DNA from: Deltaproteobacteria bacterium
GTDB taxonomy: Bacteria > Desulfobacterota > Syntrophia > Syntrophales > UBA6807
DNA: 54,840 nt
Assembly: GCA_016935565.1 (NCBI GenBank)
Contig: JAFGQS010000017.1
Location: 1-54,840 of the forward strand
Direction of reading: 5' to 3'
Shown here one piece after another: positions 42,082 through 51,065 of this stretch (positions within the stretch are counted from its first letter, which is position 1; every line of letters begins with the position of its first letter). The position numbers and the translations under genes were made by a program. The notes below the pieces were generated by a model. The model was not told the origin of the DNA. It worked only from the letters and a program-made list of their open reading frames with translations, and searched no databases.

Positions 42082-42915
42082 TTACTGAATCTGGTGTTCC
42101 CAGTCCCTCGTTCCGAACCAGTAGTGCTTCCGCTCCTTCAGCCAACCCTCCGCTTCAACGACACGGATCCAATTGTTGAAAAAGTTGAGGGTATCAAAAT
42201 CACCTTTCTGTACCGCAAATCCGATGGGCTCTTTGGTAAAGGTTTCTTTCAGGGGGAGGAAGAGTCTATCCGAATATTTCAGCGCTTCATATGCAGGTCG
42301 CGGAGCACTGCCGACAACGGCGTGGGCCTTCCCGTTCACCAGTTCCTGGTAGGCCTGCGATTCGTCGTCAAACATTCGAAGCTGTGCCTTCGGCATATAC
42401 TTTTTTGTCGCCGTGACGGCGGTGGAGCCGAGACGCGCCGCGATGATCACGTCGGAACGATTGAAATCCTCGAGGCCCGTAAAGCCCGCGGCGAGTTCCC
42501 TGTTGGCCACAATCGACATGCCGGTCGTATCGTAGGGGATACTGAAATTGACCTTGATGTTGCGTTGCGGACGGATTCCCATGCCCCCGATAATGACATC
42601 GAATTTACCGGTGAGAAGGGCCGGGATGATACCCGCCCATTTCGTGGGGACAAATTCAACTTTGACACCAATGTCCTCTGCCAGTCGGGTCGCTACGTCG
42701 ATTTCGAAACCGATCAGCTTTCCCGTTTTGTCCTTCATTGCCCAGGGGACAAACGTGGACATGCCGACCCGAAGGACACCGCGCTTCAGTACCTGTTCAA
42801 TGGTGCTTTCTTTCACCGCCTCTTCTTTCGGTTTTTTTTCACAAGCTGCAATTCCTACGGTAAAGATGATAATAATAAGAGCCACAGTCCATACGTAAAA
42901 CGACCTGATGTTCAT
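42082..42915 (-). CDS. polar-amino-acid-type substrate-binding lipoprotein
   Basis: 277 residues from ATG at 42915, with AAGGAGGG just upstream. The lipobox GIAAC indicates a lipid-anchored periplasmic protein. The SBP family 3 fold shows in VLKRGVLRVGMSTFVPWAMKDKTGKLIGFEIDVATRLAEDIGVKVEFVPTKWAGIIPALLTGKFDVIIGGM and GSTAVTATKKYMPKAQLRMFDDESQAYQELVNGKAHAVVGS. It delivers an amino acid or related solute to the two permeases encoded on either side. Confidence 0.92.
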   Translation of the reverse strand: MNIRSFYVWTVALIIIIFTVGIAACEKKPKEEAVKESTIEQVLKRGVLRVGMSTFVPWAMKDKTGKLIGFEIDVATRLAEDIGVKVEFVPTKWAGIIPALLTGKFDVIIGGMGIRPQRNIKVNFSIPYDTTGMSIVANRELAAGFTGLEDFNRSDVIIAARLGSTAVTATKKYMPKAQLRMFDDESQAYQELVNGKAHAVVGSAPRPAYEALKYSDRLFLPLKETFTKEPIGFAVQKGDFDTLNFFNNWIRVVEAEGWLKERKHYWFGTRDWEHQIQ

Positions 42916-42945
42916 GTCTTCCCTCCTTTTTTCGTCCAAGCGTTT

Positions 42946-43752
42946 TTAAACTGGAATCCGGAGACGATGCTCCAGCAGACCGACGGCCAATGACAGCGTC
43001 ACCGTAATGAGAAAATAGATGAAGGCGACGGTAAACCATATTTCAAATGTCAGAAATGTCTCCGCAATAATTGCCTGCCCCTGCATGGTGAGGTCGTAAA
43101 TTGCGATGGTACTGACCAGGGCCGAGTCTTTTACGAGAGATATGGCCTGGCTTGTCAGTGGTGGCAGCATCCACCTGACGGCCTGGGGCAGGATCACGAA
43201 CCGGTATGTCTGGGCGGTGCTCAGACCACTGCTGTAAGCGGCTTCCCACTGTTCCTTCTGAACGGAGACGATTCCGGCACGGAATATCTCCGAGGCGTAT
43301 GCCCCTTCAAAGAGACTGAGTGCGAGCACAGCTGATGTGAAACGACTGATATCGAGGACCGGTGCCAGGAAAAAGTATATGAAGAATATCTGAACAAGCA
43401 GGGGTGTATTGCGGATAAATTCCAGGTATCCTCTGGCGATTATCTTTGCGACGAGTGAGTGAGATAGTCTGAACAGCGCCGTGATCAGACCGACGGCAAA
43501 TGCCAGAACAAGACTCACTGCGGTGATCTTCAGGGTGAGCATCACACCGTTAAGGAGTGGTCCCGCGATGAGGCGGCCGTTTTCAAGCGAAAAGAGGTAC
43601 TGGGGCACCCGATACCACTGCCAATGATATCCGAGCCCCTCAGTGCCTCGGATAAGGAGCCAGGTAAGCACTGCTGCGAGGAGCAGGTACTTGCCGACAT
43701 CGAGGAGTACGGAAAAAGATATGACAGCCTGGTTTTGTTTTTTCAATGACAC
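42946..43752 (-). CDS. polar-amino-acid-type ABC transporter permease (HisM/GlnP family)
   Basis: 268 residues from a GTG at 43752 with AAAGG upstream. It contains LLNGVMLTLKITAVSLVLAFAVGLITALFRLS, YLEFIRNTPLLVQIFFIYFFLAP and the EAA loop EIFRAGIVSVQKEQWEAAYSSGLSTAQTYRFVILPQAVRWMLPPLTSQAISLVKDSALVSTIA. It is the first gene of the permease-binding protein-permease operon. Together with 41133-42017 it builds the channel. Confidence 0.9.
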   Translation of the reverse strand: MSLKKQNQAVISFSVLLDVGKYLLLAAVLTWLLIRGTEGLGYHWQWYRVPQYLFSLENGRLIAGPLLNGVMLTLKITAVSLVLAFAVGLITALFRLSHSLVAKIIARGYLEFIRNTPLLVQIFFIYFFLAPVLDISRFTSAVLALSLFEGAYASEIFRAGIVSVQKEQWEAAYSSGLSTAQTYRFVILPQAVRWMLPPLTSQAISLVKDSALVSTIAIYDLTMQGQAIIAETFLTFEIWFTVAFIYFLITVTLSLAVGLLEHRLRIPV

Positions 43753-43807
43753 CGCACGCCTTTCTGGTAAGGCAAAGGAAAGTTACGAAACAAAGAATAA
43801 AAAACGA

Positions 43808-46090
43808 TCATTTTAAGTAGAATTGTACTCTGCTGCTTTTGACATTTTCCACTATTTCCGCCTGAAGAGATTTGGGTTCTACGAGGAAAATTCTTTCTTT
43901 TTCGACCTTACCGGTACGCAGGATATAATCTCTGACCCGGGAAGCACGTTCATACGCGAGATGTCTCAAATCACCTTCGGTAATTATAATGTTACGTAAC
44001 ATCAATTGTTCCAGTTCTTCAGTTTTCTGCTTCTCTATCCTGTCTTTTCCCTTTTTTTCCTTGACGGCCTTTTCCGCAGTATAGGCCAGTATCAGATATT
44101 TTCGATATTCATCAGGTTGTATGTCGATTTCCTCCACGGGTGGAGATTTTAATCCCCGTTTGATGTAATCGTCATACTTCGCAGATTTCACTTTCTTTTC
44201 CAAAATAGAGTGCCTGAGGCTTTCCGTATCGTTATCAATTTCTACATGCCCTTCTATGTCGAGCTTTAATAAAGGTCTGTCATAGAGGGCCGTGTCCAGT
44301 ATATCCAGTTTTTCAGCATTCTTTTCAGTGATCGTCGAGCTTCCGTAATCGAACTCCACATAACCAAGTTCTTCGCCACCACCAAATATTGAACCGATAA
44401 AGGCAAAGGGAGCAGTTACCGCCTTTTCGATAATATTCCCGATAATCTTCAGGATGAAGTATCCCACACTGAATTCGGGATCGTCGATTTTGCCTGTTAC
44501 GGGAATATCGAGGTCAATTTCTCCTTTTCTGTTTCTGAGAAGCGCTATACCTAATTTTACGGGCAGTTTGATGGCATCAGGGCTTTCCACTTCGTCACCA
44601 AGGGTGAATTGATCGATAAATATTTTATTCTCGGAAACGAGTTTCTCCCCGTCGATTGTATAATTCAGATTCAGGACTAATTTCCCCTTGTCGATGACGT
44701 ACCCAAGATATTTTCCGGAATATGGCGTCAAGGGACTCAAATCCTTATTGTCCAGGGTAATCTGTATATCCGCGAATAAGTCTTCGGAAAAAGGATCAAT
44801 TTCTCCCGTAATTTCAATCGGGACGGTCTTATCAAGTTTCCCCTTGAATTTGACACTCGCGCGACGAGTTTCCGCGGAAGAAAGTCCCGATATCTTTCCT
44901 TCAATGTCAAGAAGACTTGTAGAATAGGTTGGTTTAATCAATTTATCGGTGAAATTGATATGGCCGTTTTCAAAGCTTATTTCCTTGATAATAATGGGAT
45001 CAAATAACTGCGGTGATTTCGTTTCTGTTGTTTTTTCCGTTGGTTCTTCTTTTTTTTGAATACTGAGAACGTTGATTGTTTTATCAGGGTTAATAATCAG
45101 CCCCGCGTAGAAATCCGAGAGGCTGACGCTGTCTATCTTCAGGAACCCCGGATTATAACCCGCATCTATAGTAAGGAAACGAAGCGTTTTAAACTCGAGA
45201 AATCGATCTTTTGTTACCTCGTCAACAGATGAAAAATCCGATACCGTGGCAGTGCCTTTATATGCAGCCGTTAATTGACCTTCCGTTGATTCGTTGATTT
45301 TGATATTTCCCTTTGTTGCAATCGTCCCATCCTCGATGATTATCCTCACCTGATCCAGAACATGTCCCTTGAATGGAAGAATATGATAGTCATCGACAGC
45401 TATTTGCAGATCGGCAGAAACGGGAAGGAGGCTTAAAGGCCCGTTCACAGAGACAGTTCCTCCCGATTCATCCTCAAAAGTCAGGAGAATGTCGCCGCGG
45501 CTCTTTGGAGCTGTCGAGATATTCTTTCCCGTTACATTCAGGTTTTGAACCTTGATGCTGACCGGATGTTTTACGGAACGCAGGGAGGCATCAGAAAAGA
45601 TAATGCTTCCTTCTGAGACATTTATACTGTCGAATTGTAAAACCGGAACAACTGCTTTGGTTTTCCTTTCTGATACTTCCGTGCTCTGCGCATCTTCTTT
45701 CTTCTCCATGGCTGAAACCAGAGATAATACATTAACAGCCCTTTCCTGATTCCGCTTTATGTGGATAAAGGGTTTTTCAATAAGCAGTTCCTTGAATATA
45801 AACGCCTTTGTAAACAGGGACTTACTCTGAAAATTTATATAAAATTTACCGAATGACGCGAATGCTTCCGCCCCTTCCCTTTCTTTTATTGCCAGATTTT
45901 CTACAGAAACCGAGAGGACATATGGGTTCATCCTGAGCTTTTCAATAGAGACAACCTGCTGAAGGGATTGAGAAAGTTTGTCTGGCAGAATCGACTTGAG
46001 TACAAGAGGTACAACTAGAAAGCCTAATAAGGTATATAAAAGAAAGCATGTCAGTAGAAATACAATTAACTTTTTTACCGGACTTTTCAT
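43808..46090 (-). CDS. DUF748 (AsmA-like) envelope protein
   Basis: 760 residues from ATG at 46090, with AAAGGAGG upstream. One N-terminal membrane helix (LIVFLLTCFLLYTLLGFLVVPLVL) anchors a long beta-rich periplasmic region that repeats DUF748 motifs: RMNPYVLSVSVENLAIKEREG, FDSINVSEGSIIFSDASL, ISFENGHINFTDKLIKPTYST and SGKYLGYVIDKGKLVLNLNY. Near the C-terminus an OmpA-like stretch (VEFDYGSSTITEKNAEKLDILDTAL) is embedded. AsmA-like proteins of this shape span the periplasm and are linked to lipid transport or outer-membrane integrity. It is a single gene. Confidence 0.87.
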   Translation of the reverse strand: MKSPVKKLIVFLLTCFLLYTLLGFLVVPLVLKSILPDKLSQSLQQVVSIEKLRMNPYVLSVSVENLAIKEREGAEAFASFGKFYINFQSKSLFTKAFIFKELLIEKPFIHIKRNQERAVNVLSLVSAMEKKEDAQSTEVSERKTKAVVPVLQFDSINVSEGSIIFSDASLRSVKHPVSIKVQNLNVTGKNISTAPKSRGDILLTFEDESGGTVSVNGPLSLLPVSADLQIAVDDYHILPFKGHVLDQVRIIIEDGTIATKGNIKINESTEGQLTAAYKGTATVSDFSSVDEVTKDRFLEFKTLRFLTIDAGYNPGFLKIDSVSLSDFYAGLIINPDKTINVLSIQKKEEPTEKTTETKSPQLFDPIIIKEISFENGHINFTDKLIKPTYSTSLLDIEGKISGLSSAETRRASVKFKGKLDKTVPIEITGEIDPFSEDLFADIQITLDNKDLSPLTPYSGKYLGYVIDKGKLVLNLNYTIDGEKLVSENKIFIDQFTLGDEVESPDAIKLPVKLGIALLRNRKGEIDLDIPVTGKIDDPEFSVGYFILKIIGNIIEKAVTAPFAFIGSIFGGGEELGYVEFDYGSSTITEKNAEKLDILDTALYDRPLLKLDIEGHVEIDNDTESLRHSILEKKVKSAKYDDYIKRGLKSPPVEEIDIQPDEYRKYLILAYTAEKAVKEKKGKDRIEKQKTEELEQLMLRNIIITEGDLRHLAYERASRVRDYILRTGKVEKERIFLVEPKSLQAEIVENVKSSRVQFYLK

Positions 46091-46150
46091 CGTTGCCTCC
46101 TTTCGGTGGATCTGCCAATGGCAGGACTTCATCGGGCACATTAAAAATTC

Positions 46151-46576
46151 TCATAAACAGCGACCTGCCCCCGGCACCCTTGACGTACCTGATTTGACCC
46201 CGTAATGTTTTTCAGCACATGAAGGGCATATGCTGTGAGAAAAGTTGGCTTCTGAATGAGCACTTATATAGCTGTCAATATTGACCCAATTTTCATCGAC
46301 GTGTATTTTTTTGCAGAATGAACAGACCGGAATGATTCCTTCCAGGAATTTAATCTTCATTATTAACGCATGAGTTGTGAGAGTGACGATAATTCCCAAT
46401 ATCAATACCGCGATAGTACCCAGAATACTTTCAGCATAATTAATGGGTGTGACGGGAGCACCCAGTAACCTGTTAGGTAAATCGATCAATTCATTTAACC
46501 AGAAGAGCATGATGATAATGAGGAAAGCAATTATCTCAAAAGCAATTATTTTTTTTAAAAGTTTCTCTTTGATCAT
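46151..46576 (-). CDS. membrane protein with C-terminal zinc-ribbon-like domain
   Basis: 141 residues. Two membrane helices (about 8-28 and 48-72) precede IPVCSFCKKIHVDENWVNIDSYISAHSEANFSHSICPSCAEKHYG. This CxxC-x(n)-CPxC block is the small zinc-binding module often found at the end of PAS or histidine-kinase proteins in Desulfobacterota. Here it stands without a sensor or kinase domain, so the protein may be a truncated relative or a small adaptor. It is 60 bp upstream of the DUF748 gene on the same strand. Confidence 0.75.
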   Translation of the reverse strand: MIKEKLLKKIIAFEIIAFLIIIMLFWLNELIDLPNRLLGAPVTPINYAESILGTIAVLILGIIVTLTTHALIMKIKFLEGIIPVCSFCKKIHVDENWVNIDSYISAHSEANFSHSICPSCAEKHYGVKSGTSRVPGAGRCL

Positions 46577-46866
46577 TGTGAATCACCAAAAACCACGTTC
46601 ACCTTTTGCAGACAGACGTCGTGGTAATTTTCTCCATCTTTATTACACAAACTCTAATATATTTATTACCTAAAACTCCTCTATGCATCAAGGGTAAATA
46701 TCATTTCCTCCCCTTTTCTAAAAGGAACAAACGGGGATTTTAGTTTGAGAAAAAAACAGCCGTATCCGACCACTATTGCGGGTTCCACTTTTATTTACTG
46801 TTGTTGAAGGGCAAAAAGCAAGACCTGATAATCATAAAGACCTTGGACGTTCATAGAATTTTTTCG
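46577..46866. other. divergent intergenic region, no gene seen
   Basis: AT-rich spacer between the zinc-ribbon membrane protein (minus) and the dehydratase promoter (plus). No repeat or RNA could be supported. Confidence 0.4.
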
Positions 46867-46896
46867 TTGACAGGGAGCATTAAATGAGGTTTTATA
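46867..46896 (+). promoter_or_regulatory. sigma-70-type promoter of the dehydratase cluster
   Basis: TTGACA (46867-46872) is followed after an 18-bp spacer by TTTATA (46891-46896). The predicted start of transcription lies just before or within the candidate TetR operator at 46905-46940. Confidence 0.6.
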
Positions 46897-46904
46897 TAAA
46901 AACT

Positions 46905-46940
46905 GATTATTCAGTCAGTCAATTGATTACTCAGTCAATT
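46905..46940 (+). promoter_or_regulatory. candidate TetR operator (two repeats)
   Basis: GATTATTCAGTCAGTCAATT is followed directly by GATTACTCAGTCAATT, two related half-site pairs just downstream of the -10. In reverse complement it contains TTGACTGAGTAATCA. Sites of this look are known for TetR-family regulators of fatty-acid and acyl-CoA catabolism. A TetR gene is the third gene of the cluster, so feedback control is likely. Confidence 0.65.
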
Positions 46941-46962
46941 TTATACCATTGAGGAGGTTGTT

Positions 46963-48411
46963 ATGAAAACTGGTCAGGAGTACAAGGATAGCATCAGATC
47001 TATGAATCTAGAGATTTACATTGATGGTGATAAAACAAAAAATATTGTGGATCACCCGAAAATCAAGCCTGCAATAGAAGCGGTGGCAAAAACGTATGAC
47101 ATGGCAAATGATCCCGAATTAGCAGAACAATTTATCACAACTTCACATTTTACCGGTGAACCGATCACCCGATTCCAGCATGTCCCCCAAAGCATTGATG
47201 ACCTGATGAGAAAGGTCAATATCACGCGATACTGCAACAGACAATTGGGAATGTGTTCTTTTCGATGTATTCAGAATGCGTTCGTTCCCATATTATACAT
47301 AACGGCCAAGATGGATAAAAAAAATGGCACGAATTATCATCATAACTTCATCGAATGGATCAAATATGTACAGCAGAACGACCTCTTGGGCTGCCCTGCC
47401 ATAACCGATCCTAAGGGTGACCGTACGATCGCAGCACACGAGCAACCGGATCTTGATATGTACCTCCGGGTTATCAGTAAAAATAAGGAAGGTATTATAT
47501 TGCGGGGTGCCAAATTACATCAAACCGGTGCCGTGTTCTCTCACGAAAAACTGGTCATCCCCTGTCATACGCATCGGCCGGGCGATGAGGACTATGCGGT
47601 CATCTGTGCGGTTCCAAGTGATGCAAAGGGGATTATTCATGTTTCAGTCAGGCATCCCCAGGACGACAGGTACGGCGAAAACGTGGAGATTGACCTGGGT
47701 AACATCAAATACGGAGTGCACGAGTGCATCGTCATATTTGATGACGTATTTGTACCCTGGGAGCGGGTTTTCATGTGCGGTGAAGTGGAATACCTGGCAG
47801 CTGTTATAAACATGTTCGGCATGGCTCATCGACCGACAACAGGCGGCTGTAAAACCGGCTGGGCCGATGTATTAATTGCGGCAACCGAGTTATTTGCTGA
47901 AAATCAGGGATTAGCCACGGCATCGCATGTGCGTGACAAAATTACCGATATGATTGCGATTACAGAAACCATGTATTCATGCGGCATTGCGGCATCTGCA
48001 AGAGGTATTGAAATGCCTGATTCAGGATACATTTCCGATCCCGTACTGGCCAACAACACAAAATATTACGCTTCAAAGGCCGTCTACGATCTTATCAGAC
48101 TGGCCGAGGATATCACGGGAGGAATTCTCGCGTGTTGTCCCAGCGAAAAAGAAATGAATAATCCAGAGATAGCTCATTTTATGGCGAGATTTTTGAAAGG
48201 GGTCGACACCACCCCGGCTGAAGATAGAATCCGCCTTGTCCGCCTGATAGAGAACATCTCCTGGGGTCTCGGATCGATATTGCATTCTGCTACACACGGC
48301 GGAGGTTCCGGCCAGGCGTGTAAAATGTCTATCGCAGAATTCTCAAAAATGGAAAAAATGAGGCAGCAGGCACGAGATTCCGCACTCAGACTGTGTGGCA
48401 TCATTAAATAG
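46963..48411 (+). CDS. 4-hydroxybutyryl-CoA dehydratase-like flavin/[4Fe-4S] enzyme
   Basis: 482 residues, GAGGAGG before the ATG. The protein belongs to the HpaB/AbfD superfamily. All four ligands of the AbfD [4Fe-4S] cluster are conserved: C98 and C102 in GMCSFRC, H289 and C296 in AHRPTTGGC, with the correct CxxxC and Hx6C spacing. This separates it from the O2-dependent HpaB hydroxylases. AbfD dehydrates 4-hydroxybutyryl-CoA to crotonyl-CoA by a ketyl radical and also isomerises vinylacetyl-CoA. The exact substrate here may differ. It heads a cluster with a CoA ligase, TetR regulator and thioesterase. Confidence 0.88.
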   Translation: MKTGQEYKDSIRSMNLEIYIDGDKTKNIVDHPKIKPAIEAVAKTYDMANDPELAEQFITTSHFTGEPITRFQHVPQSIDDLMRKVNITRYCNRQLGMCSFRCIQNAFVPILYITAKMDKKNGTNYHHNFIEWIKYVQQNDLLGCPAITDPKGDRTIAAHEQPDLDMYLRVISKNKEGIILRGAKLHQTGAVFSHEKLVIPCHTHRPGDEDYAVICAVPSDAKGIIHVSVRHPQDDRYGENVEIDLGNIKYGVHECIVIFDDVFVPWERVFMCGEVEYLAAVINMFGMAHRPTTGGCKTGWADVLIAATELFAENQGLATASHVRDKITDMIAITETMYSCGIAASARGIEMPDSGYISDPVLANNTKYYASKAVYDLIRLAEDITGGILACCPSEKEMNNPEIAHFMARFLKGVDTTPAEDRIRLVRLIENISWGLGSILHSATHGGGSGQACKMSIAEFSKMEKMRQQARDSALRLCGIIK

Positions 48412-48545
48412 TATTGTCGGTATGGAAAGCAGTATCCAACAGGAATGAGAGAGGTTGGAAGAAGGACACACACAATGTTTGTTTATGTCTGCATTCGTCG
48501 TGTGTCTCGGAACAACTAAATCCTAATTAAGAAGGAGGGGTGATC

Positions 48546-50120
48546 ATGAGTTTGGAAGCAATACATGAAAATCTTTTGCGAAGAGCGGCTGTTGGTGATC
48601 TTATATCGAGATCGGCTGACCGATTCAGAGACAAGATAGCTTTTGTATCAGGTAATGAGCGGGTCAGCTATCGAACATTAAATGAGAAAAGTTGTATGGC
48701 AGCTAATGCGTTTGCTCGCATGAACATCAAAAAAGGTGACCGGGTCGCGTTTATGACCCATAACTGTTTGACCTATCTTTACTGCTTCTTCGGCTTGACT
48801 AAAATCGGCGCTATCCCGGTACCGCTGAACTTTATGCTCAGAGGAGAAGAAATCATCTATATCATTAATGATGCAGGGCCAAAGGCATTTTTTGTCGAAG
48901 ATTCCATCGCTGAACATGTCCTTGCCGTTAAAAACGACCTGAAGAGTGTTGAACATTTCGGATGGATCGATTTCGGTAAGAAACCGAAACCAGACGGCTG
49001 GGTTGATCTGAAAGAGTTTTTCCAAGGGGACTATCCGGCGACCGAACCGGAAGTAATCATAAATTCTGATGACGTGGCAACGCTTATTTACACGACGGGA
49101 ACGGAGAGTTTTCCCAAGGGAGTAATGACGACACATCTCAACTACTACATGTCTCTCCTCCACTTGCTTCCTGATGTTGATTTCCGCAATGATGATGTTT
49201 TCATCATTGATATTCCATTTTTTCATGTGGCCGGCAATACTGTTCTGTTAGGAATGCTTGCCGTCGGAGGAAGAGCGGTTATCGAATATGCGCCAGATCC
49301 CTACCAGACACTTCAGAAAACTCAGGATGAGAAGATTACCTATTGGGTGTATCCGCCGACACTTTACGCAGCCATACCCACGGTACCCGGATTTGACAAA
49401 TACGATCTCTCCTCCCTGAAAAAATTTGTTTCCTTTGGCGCCGTCATTCCCACGGTCGTGATTGAAAGATGGAAAGAAATTAATCCTGATATCCAGTGGA
49501 GAAATTACTGGGGGCAAACGGAAAGTTCACCGGTAGGAACGACCTCAAGTCCTGCTGATTTTGAAAGCAAACAGAATTCCATCGGCATTCCGGACACGGG
49601 TGTCTTCGTTAAAATATTTGATGAAAACGATCAGGAAGTTTCCACTGGCCAGATCGGGGAATTGGTCATTCGCGGTGCGGCGGTGATGAAAGGATATTGG
49701 AATAGAGATGACCTGACAAAGCAGACCCTGGCAAACGGGTGGCTCCATACGGGAGACCTCGGATACATGGATGAAGATGGGTATATCTATTTTGTCGATC
49801 GAAAGAAAGATATGATCAAAACCGGTGGTGAGAATGTGTCGTCACAGGAGGTCGAAGGCATCATTCAACGCTATCCCGGGGTGGCCATGGTGGCGGTCAT
49901 AGGGTTGCCTGATCCATACTGGATGGAAGTCGTATCGGCATTCGTTGTCCCAAGGCCGGGACAAGAGTTAACGGAAGAAGCAATTATCGGATTCTGTAAA
50001 GAAAACATGGCCGGGTATAAGGTTCCCAAAAAAGTCTTCATTGCTTCGGCATTACCGATGACGGCAAGCGGAAAAATTCTGAAAAGAAAGATCAGGGAAG
50101 AATATACAAAAGAGGGCTGA
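48546..50120 (+). CDS. acyl-CoA ligase (AMP-forming, class I adenylate-forming)
   Basis: 524 residues from ATG at 48546 with AGGAGGGG upstream. Motifs are LIYTTGTESFPKGVMTTH (P-loop), NYWGQTESSP (adenylate), NGWLHTGDLGYMDEDGYIYFVDRKKDMIKTGGENVSSQEVE (hinge) and the catalytic Lys in MTASGKILKRKIRE. The P-loop reads TTGTESFPKG rather than TSGTTGxPKG. It would activate a short or medium hydroxy- or unsaturated acid for the adjacent dehydratase. It is separated by about 130 bp from the dehydratase gene. Confidence 0.92.
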   Translation: MSLEAIHENLLRRAAVGDLISRSADRFRDKIAFVSGNERVSYRTLNEKSCMAANAFARMNIKKGDRVAFMTHNCLTYLYCFFGLTKIGAIPVPLNFMLRGEEIIYIINDAGPKAFFVEDSIAEHVLAVKNDLKSVEHFGWIDFGKKPKPDGWVDLKEFFQGDYPATEPEVIINSDDVATLIYTTGTESFPKGVMTTHLNYYMSLLHLLPDVDFRNDDVFIIDIPFFHVAGNTVLLGMLAVGGRAVIEYAPDPYQTLQKTQDEKITYWVYPPTLYAAIPTVPGFDKYDLSSLKKFVSFGAVIPTVVIERWKEINPDIQWRNYWGQTESSPVGTTSSPADFESKQNSIGIPDTGVFVKIFDENDQEVSTGQIGELVIRGAAVMKGYWNRDDLTKQTLANGWLHTGDLGYMDEDGYIYFVDRKKDMIKTGGENVSSQEVEGIIQRYPGVAMVAVIGLPDPYWMEVVSAFVVPRPGQELTEEAIIGFCKENMAGYKVPKKVFIASALPMTASGKILKRKIREEYTKEG

Positions 50121-50162
50121 ATGTCAGACTGTGGAATGTATAAATGACCGATGTTCAAGACA

Positions 50163-50219
50163 TGGTGGAGCATTGACTTGTATTCCATATGACAGGAATA
50201 CGCACATGATGCTCCACCA
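50163..50219. repeat. two-tier palindrome between ligase and TetR genes
   Basis: Outer perfect 11-bp arms TGGTGGAGCAT and ATGCTCCACCA enclose inner 7-bp arms GTATTCC and GGAATAC, 57 bp in all. It starts 43 bp past the ligase stop. No T-run follows, so it may be an attenuator, processing hairpin or a miniature element rather than a simple terminator. The rest of the 280-bp gap holds no gene. Confidence 0.6.
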
Positions 50220-50402
50220 ACTTCATATACCCCGGAAGCATCTTTGAGATACGTAAAAGTCATGGTACGTTTCGGCAGCGTTATCCCTCTTCGATGATTA
50301 TTTGAGACTATATGAAATATTTTTCTTTTACTCCTTGCCATTTAATTCTTTTATAAGTATCAAAGCACAATATTGATAAAATTCAGGAGGGTGATTCTGT
50401 AA

Positions 50403-51035
50403 ATGGAAAAGGACAAACGAGGCAAATATGAAATCCCTGCTCTCGTGGACCTGAGAAAGGCACAGCTGACTAAAGCGGCCTTCAGCGTCGTCAGCGAAAG
50501 AGGGTATTATAATTTCACGATGATGGATATTGCAAAGGAAGCGGGAGTATCGTCAGGACTGGTACATTACTATTTCAAAAACAAGCAGGGATTGCTCCTC
50601 AATCTGCTTCGCGAAATGCAGGAAAATGTTCGCAAAAAACTTTACGAAGCACTGCAAAAGGCGCAGACACCTCTGGAAGAACTGGAAATATTCATCGAAG
50701 AGGCGTTCACCATCATAGAGCGAAACCCGAATTACTTTTATGTTATGTTTGATTTCTTGACGCAGATCAAGAGAAACAAACAAATGAAAGAAATGATGAA
50801 GAAATTGTATCAAAGTTATCGATCAGTTCTATCAATGATTCTTCAAAAAGGAATCGACAAAAAAGTGTTTATGAAACTGGACGTCAACTATCTCAGTGTT
50901 TTAATCATATCTCTTGTTCAAAGCACGGTGATTCAATACATGATTGACAACGAGGCCTTCAGTTACAAGGATTACGCGGACAAGGTAAAGCAGTCCATCT
51001 TTTCAATAGTATTGAACAACAAGCAAATTGTTTAA
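50403..51035 (+). CDS. TetR-family transcriptional regulator
   Basis: 210 residues, AGGAGGG before the ATG. The helix-turn-helix is at about residues 20-65: LTKAAFSVVSERGYYNFTMMDIAKEAGVSSGLVHYYFKNKQGLL. The C-terminal ligand domain (LEIFIEEAFTIIERNPNYFYVMFDFL) is all helical. It probably represses the dehydratase cluster and the thiolase-DUF35 operon by binding the TTGACTGAGTA-type sites and releases on an acyl-CoA or free acid. It lies between the ligase and thioesterase genes on the same strand. Confidence 0.92.
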   Translation: MEKDKRGKYEIPALVDLRKAQLTKAAFSVVSERGYYNFTMMDIAKEAGVSSGLVHYYFKNKQGLLLNLLREMQENVRKKLYEALQKAQTPLEELEIFIEEAFTIIERNPNYFYVMFDFLTQIKRNKQMKEMMKKLYQSYRSVLSMILQKGIDKKVFMKLDVNYLSVLIISLVQSTVIQYMIDNEAFSYKDYADKVKQSIFSIVLNNKQIV

Positions 51036-51065
51036 GGGGTACGGCACTTATCAAAGGAGGGATAG

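Noticed and set aside
50403-51035. TetR operator directly upstream of the TetR gene
   Set aside because: No TTGACTGAGTA-type motif is visible in 50121-50402; control probably acts at the cluster promoter.
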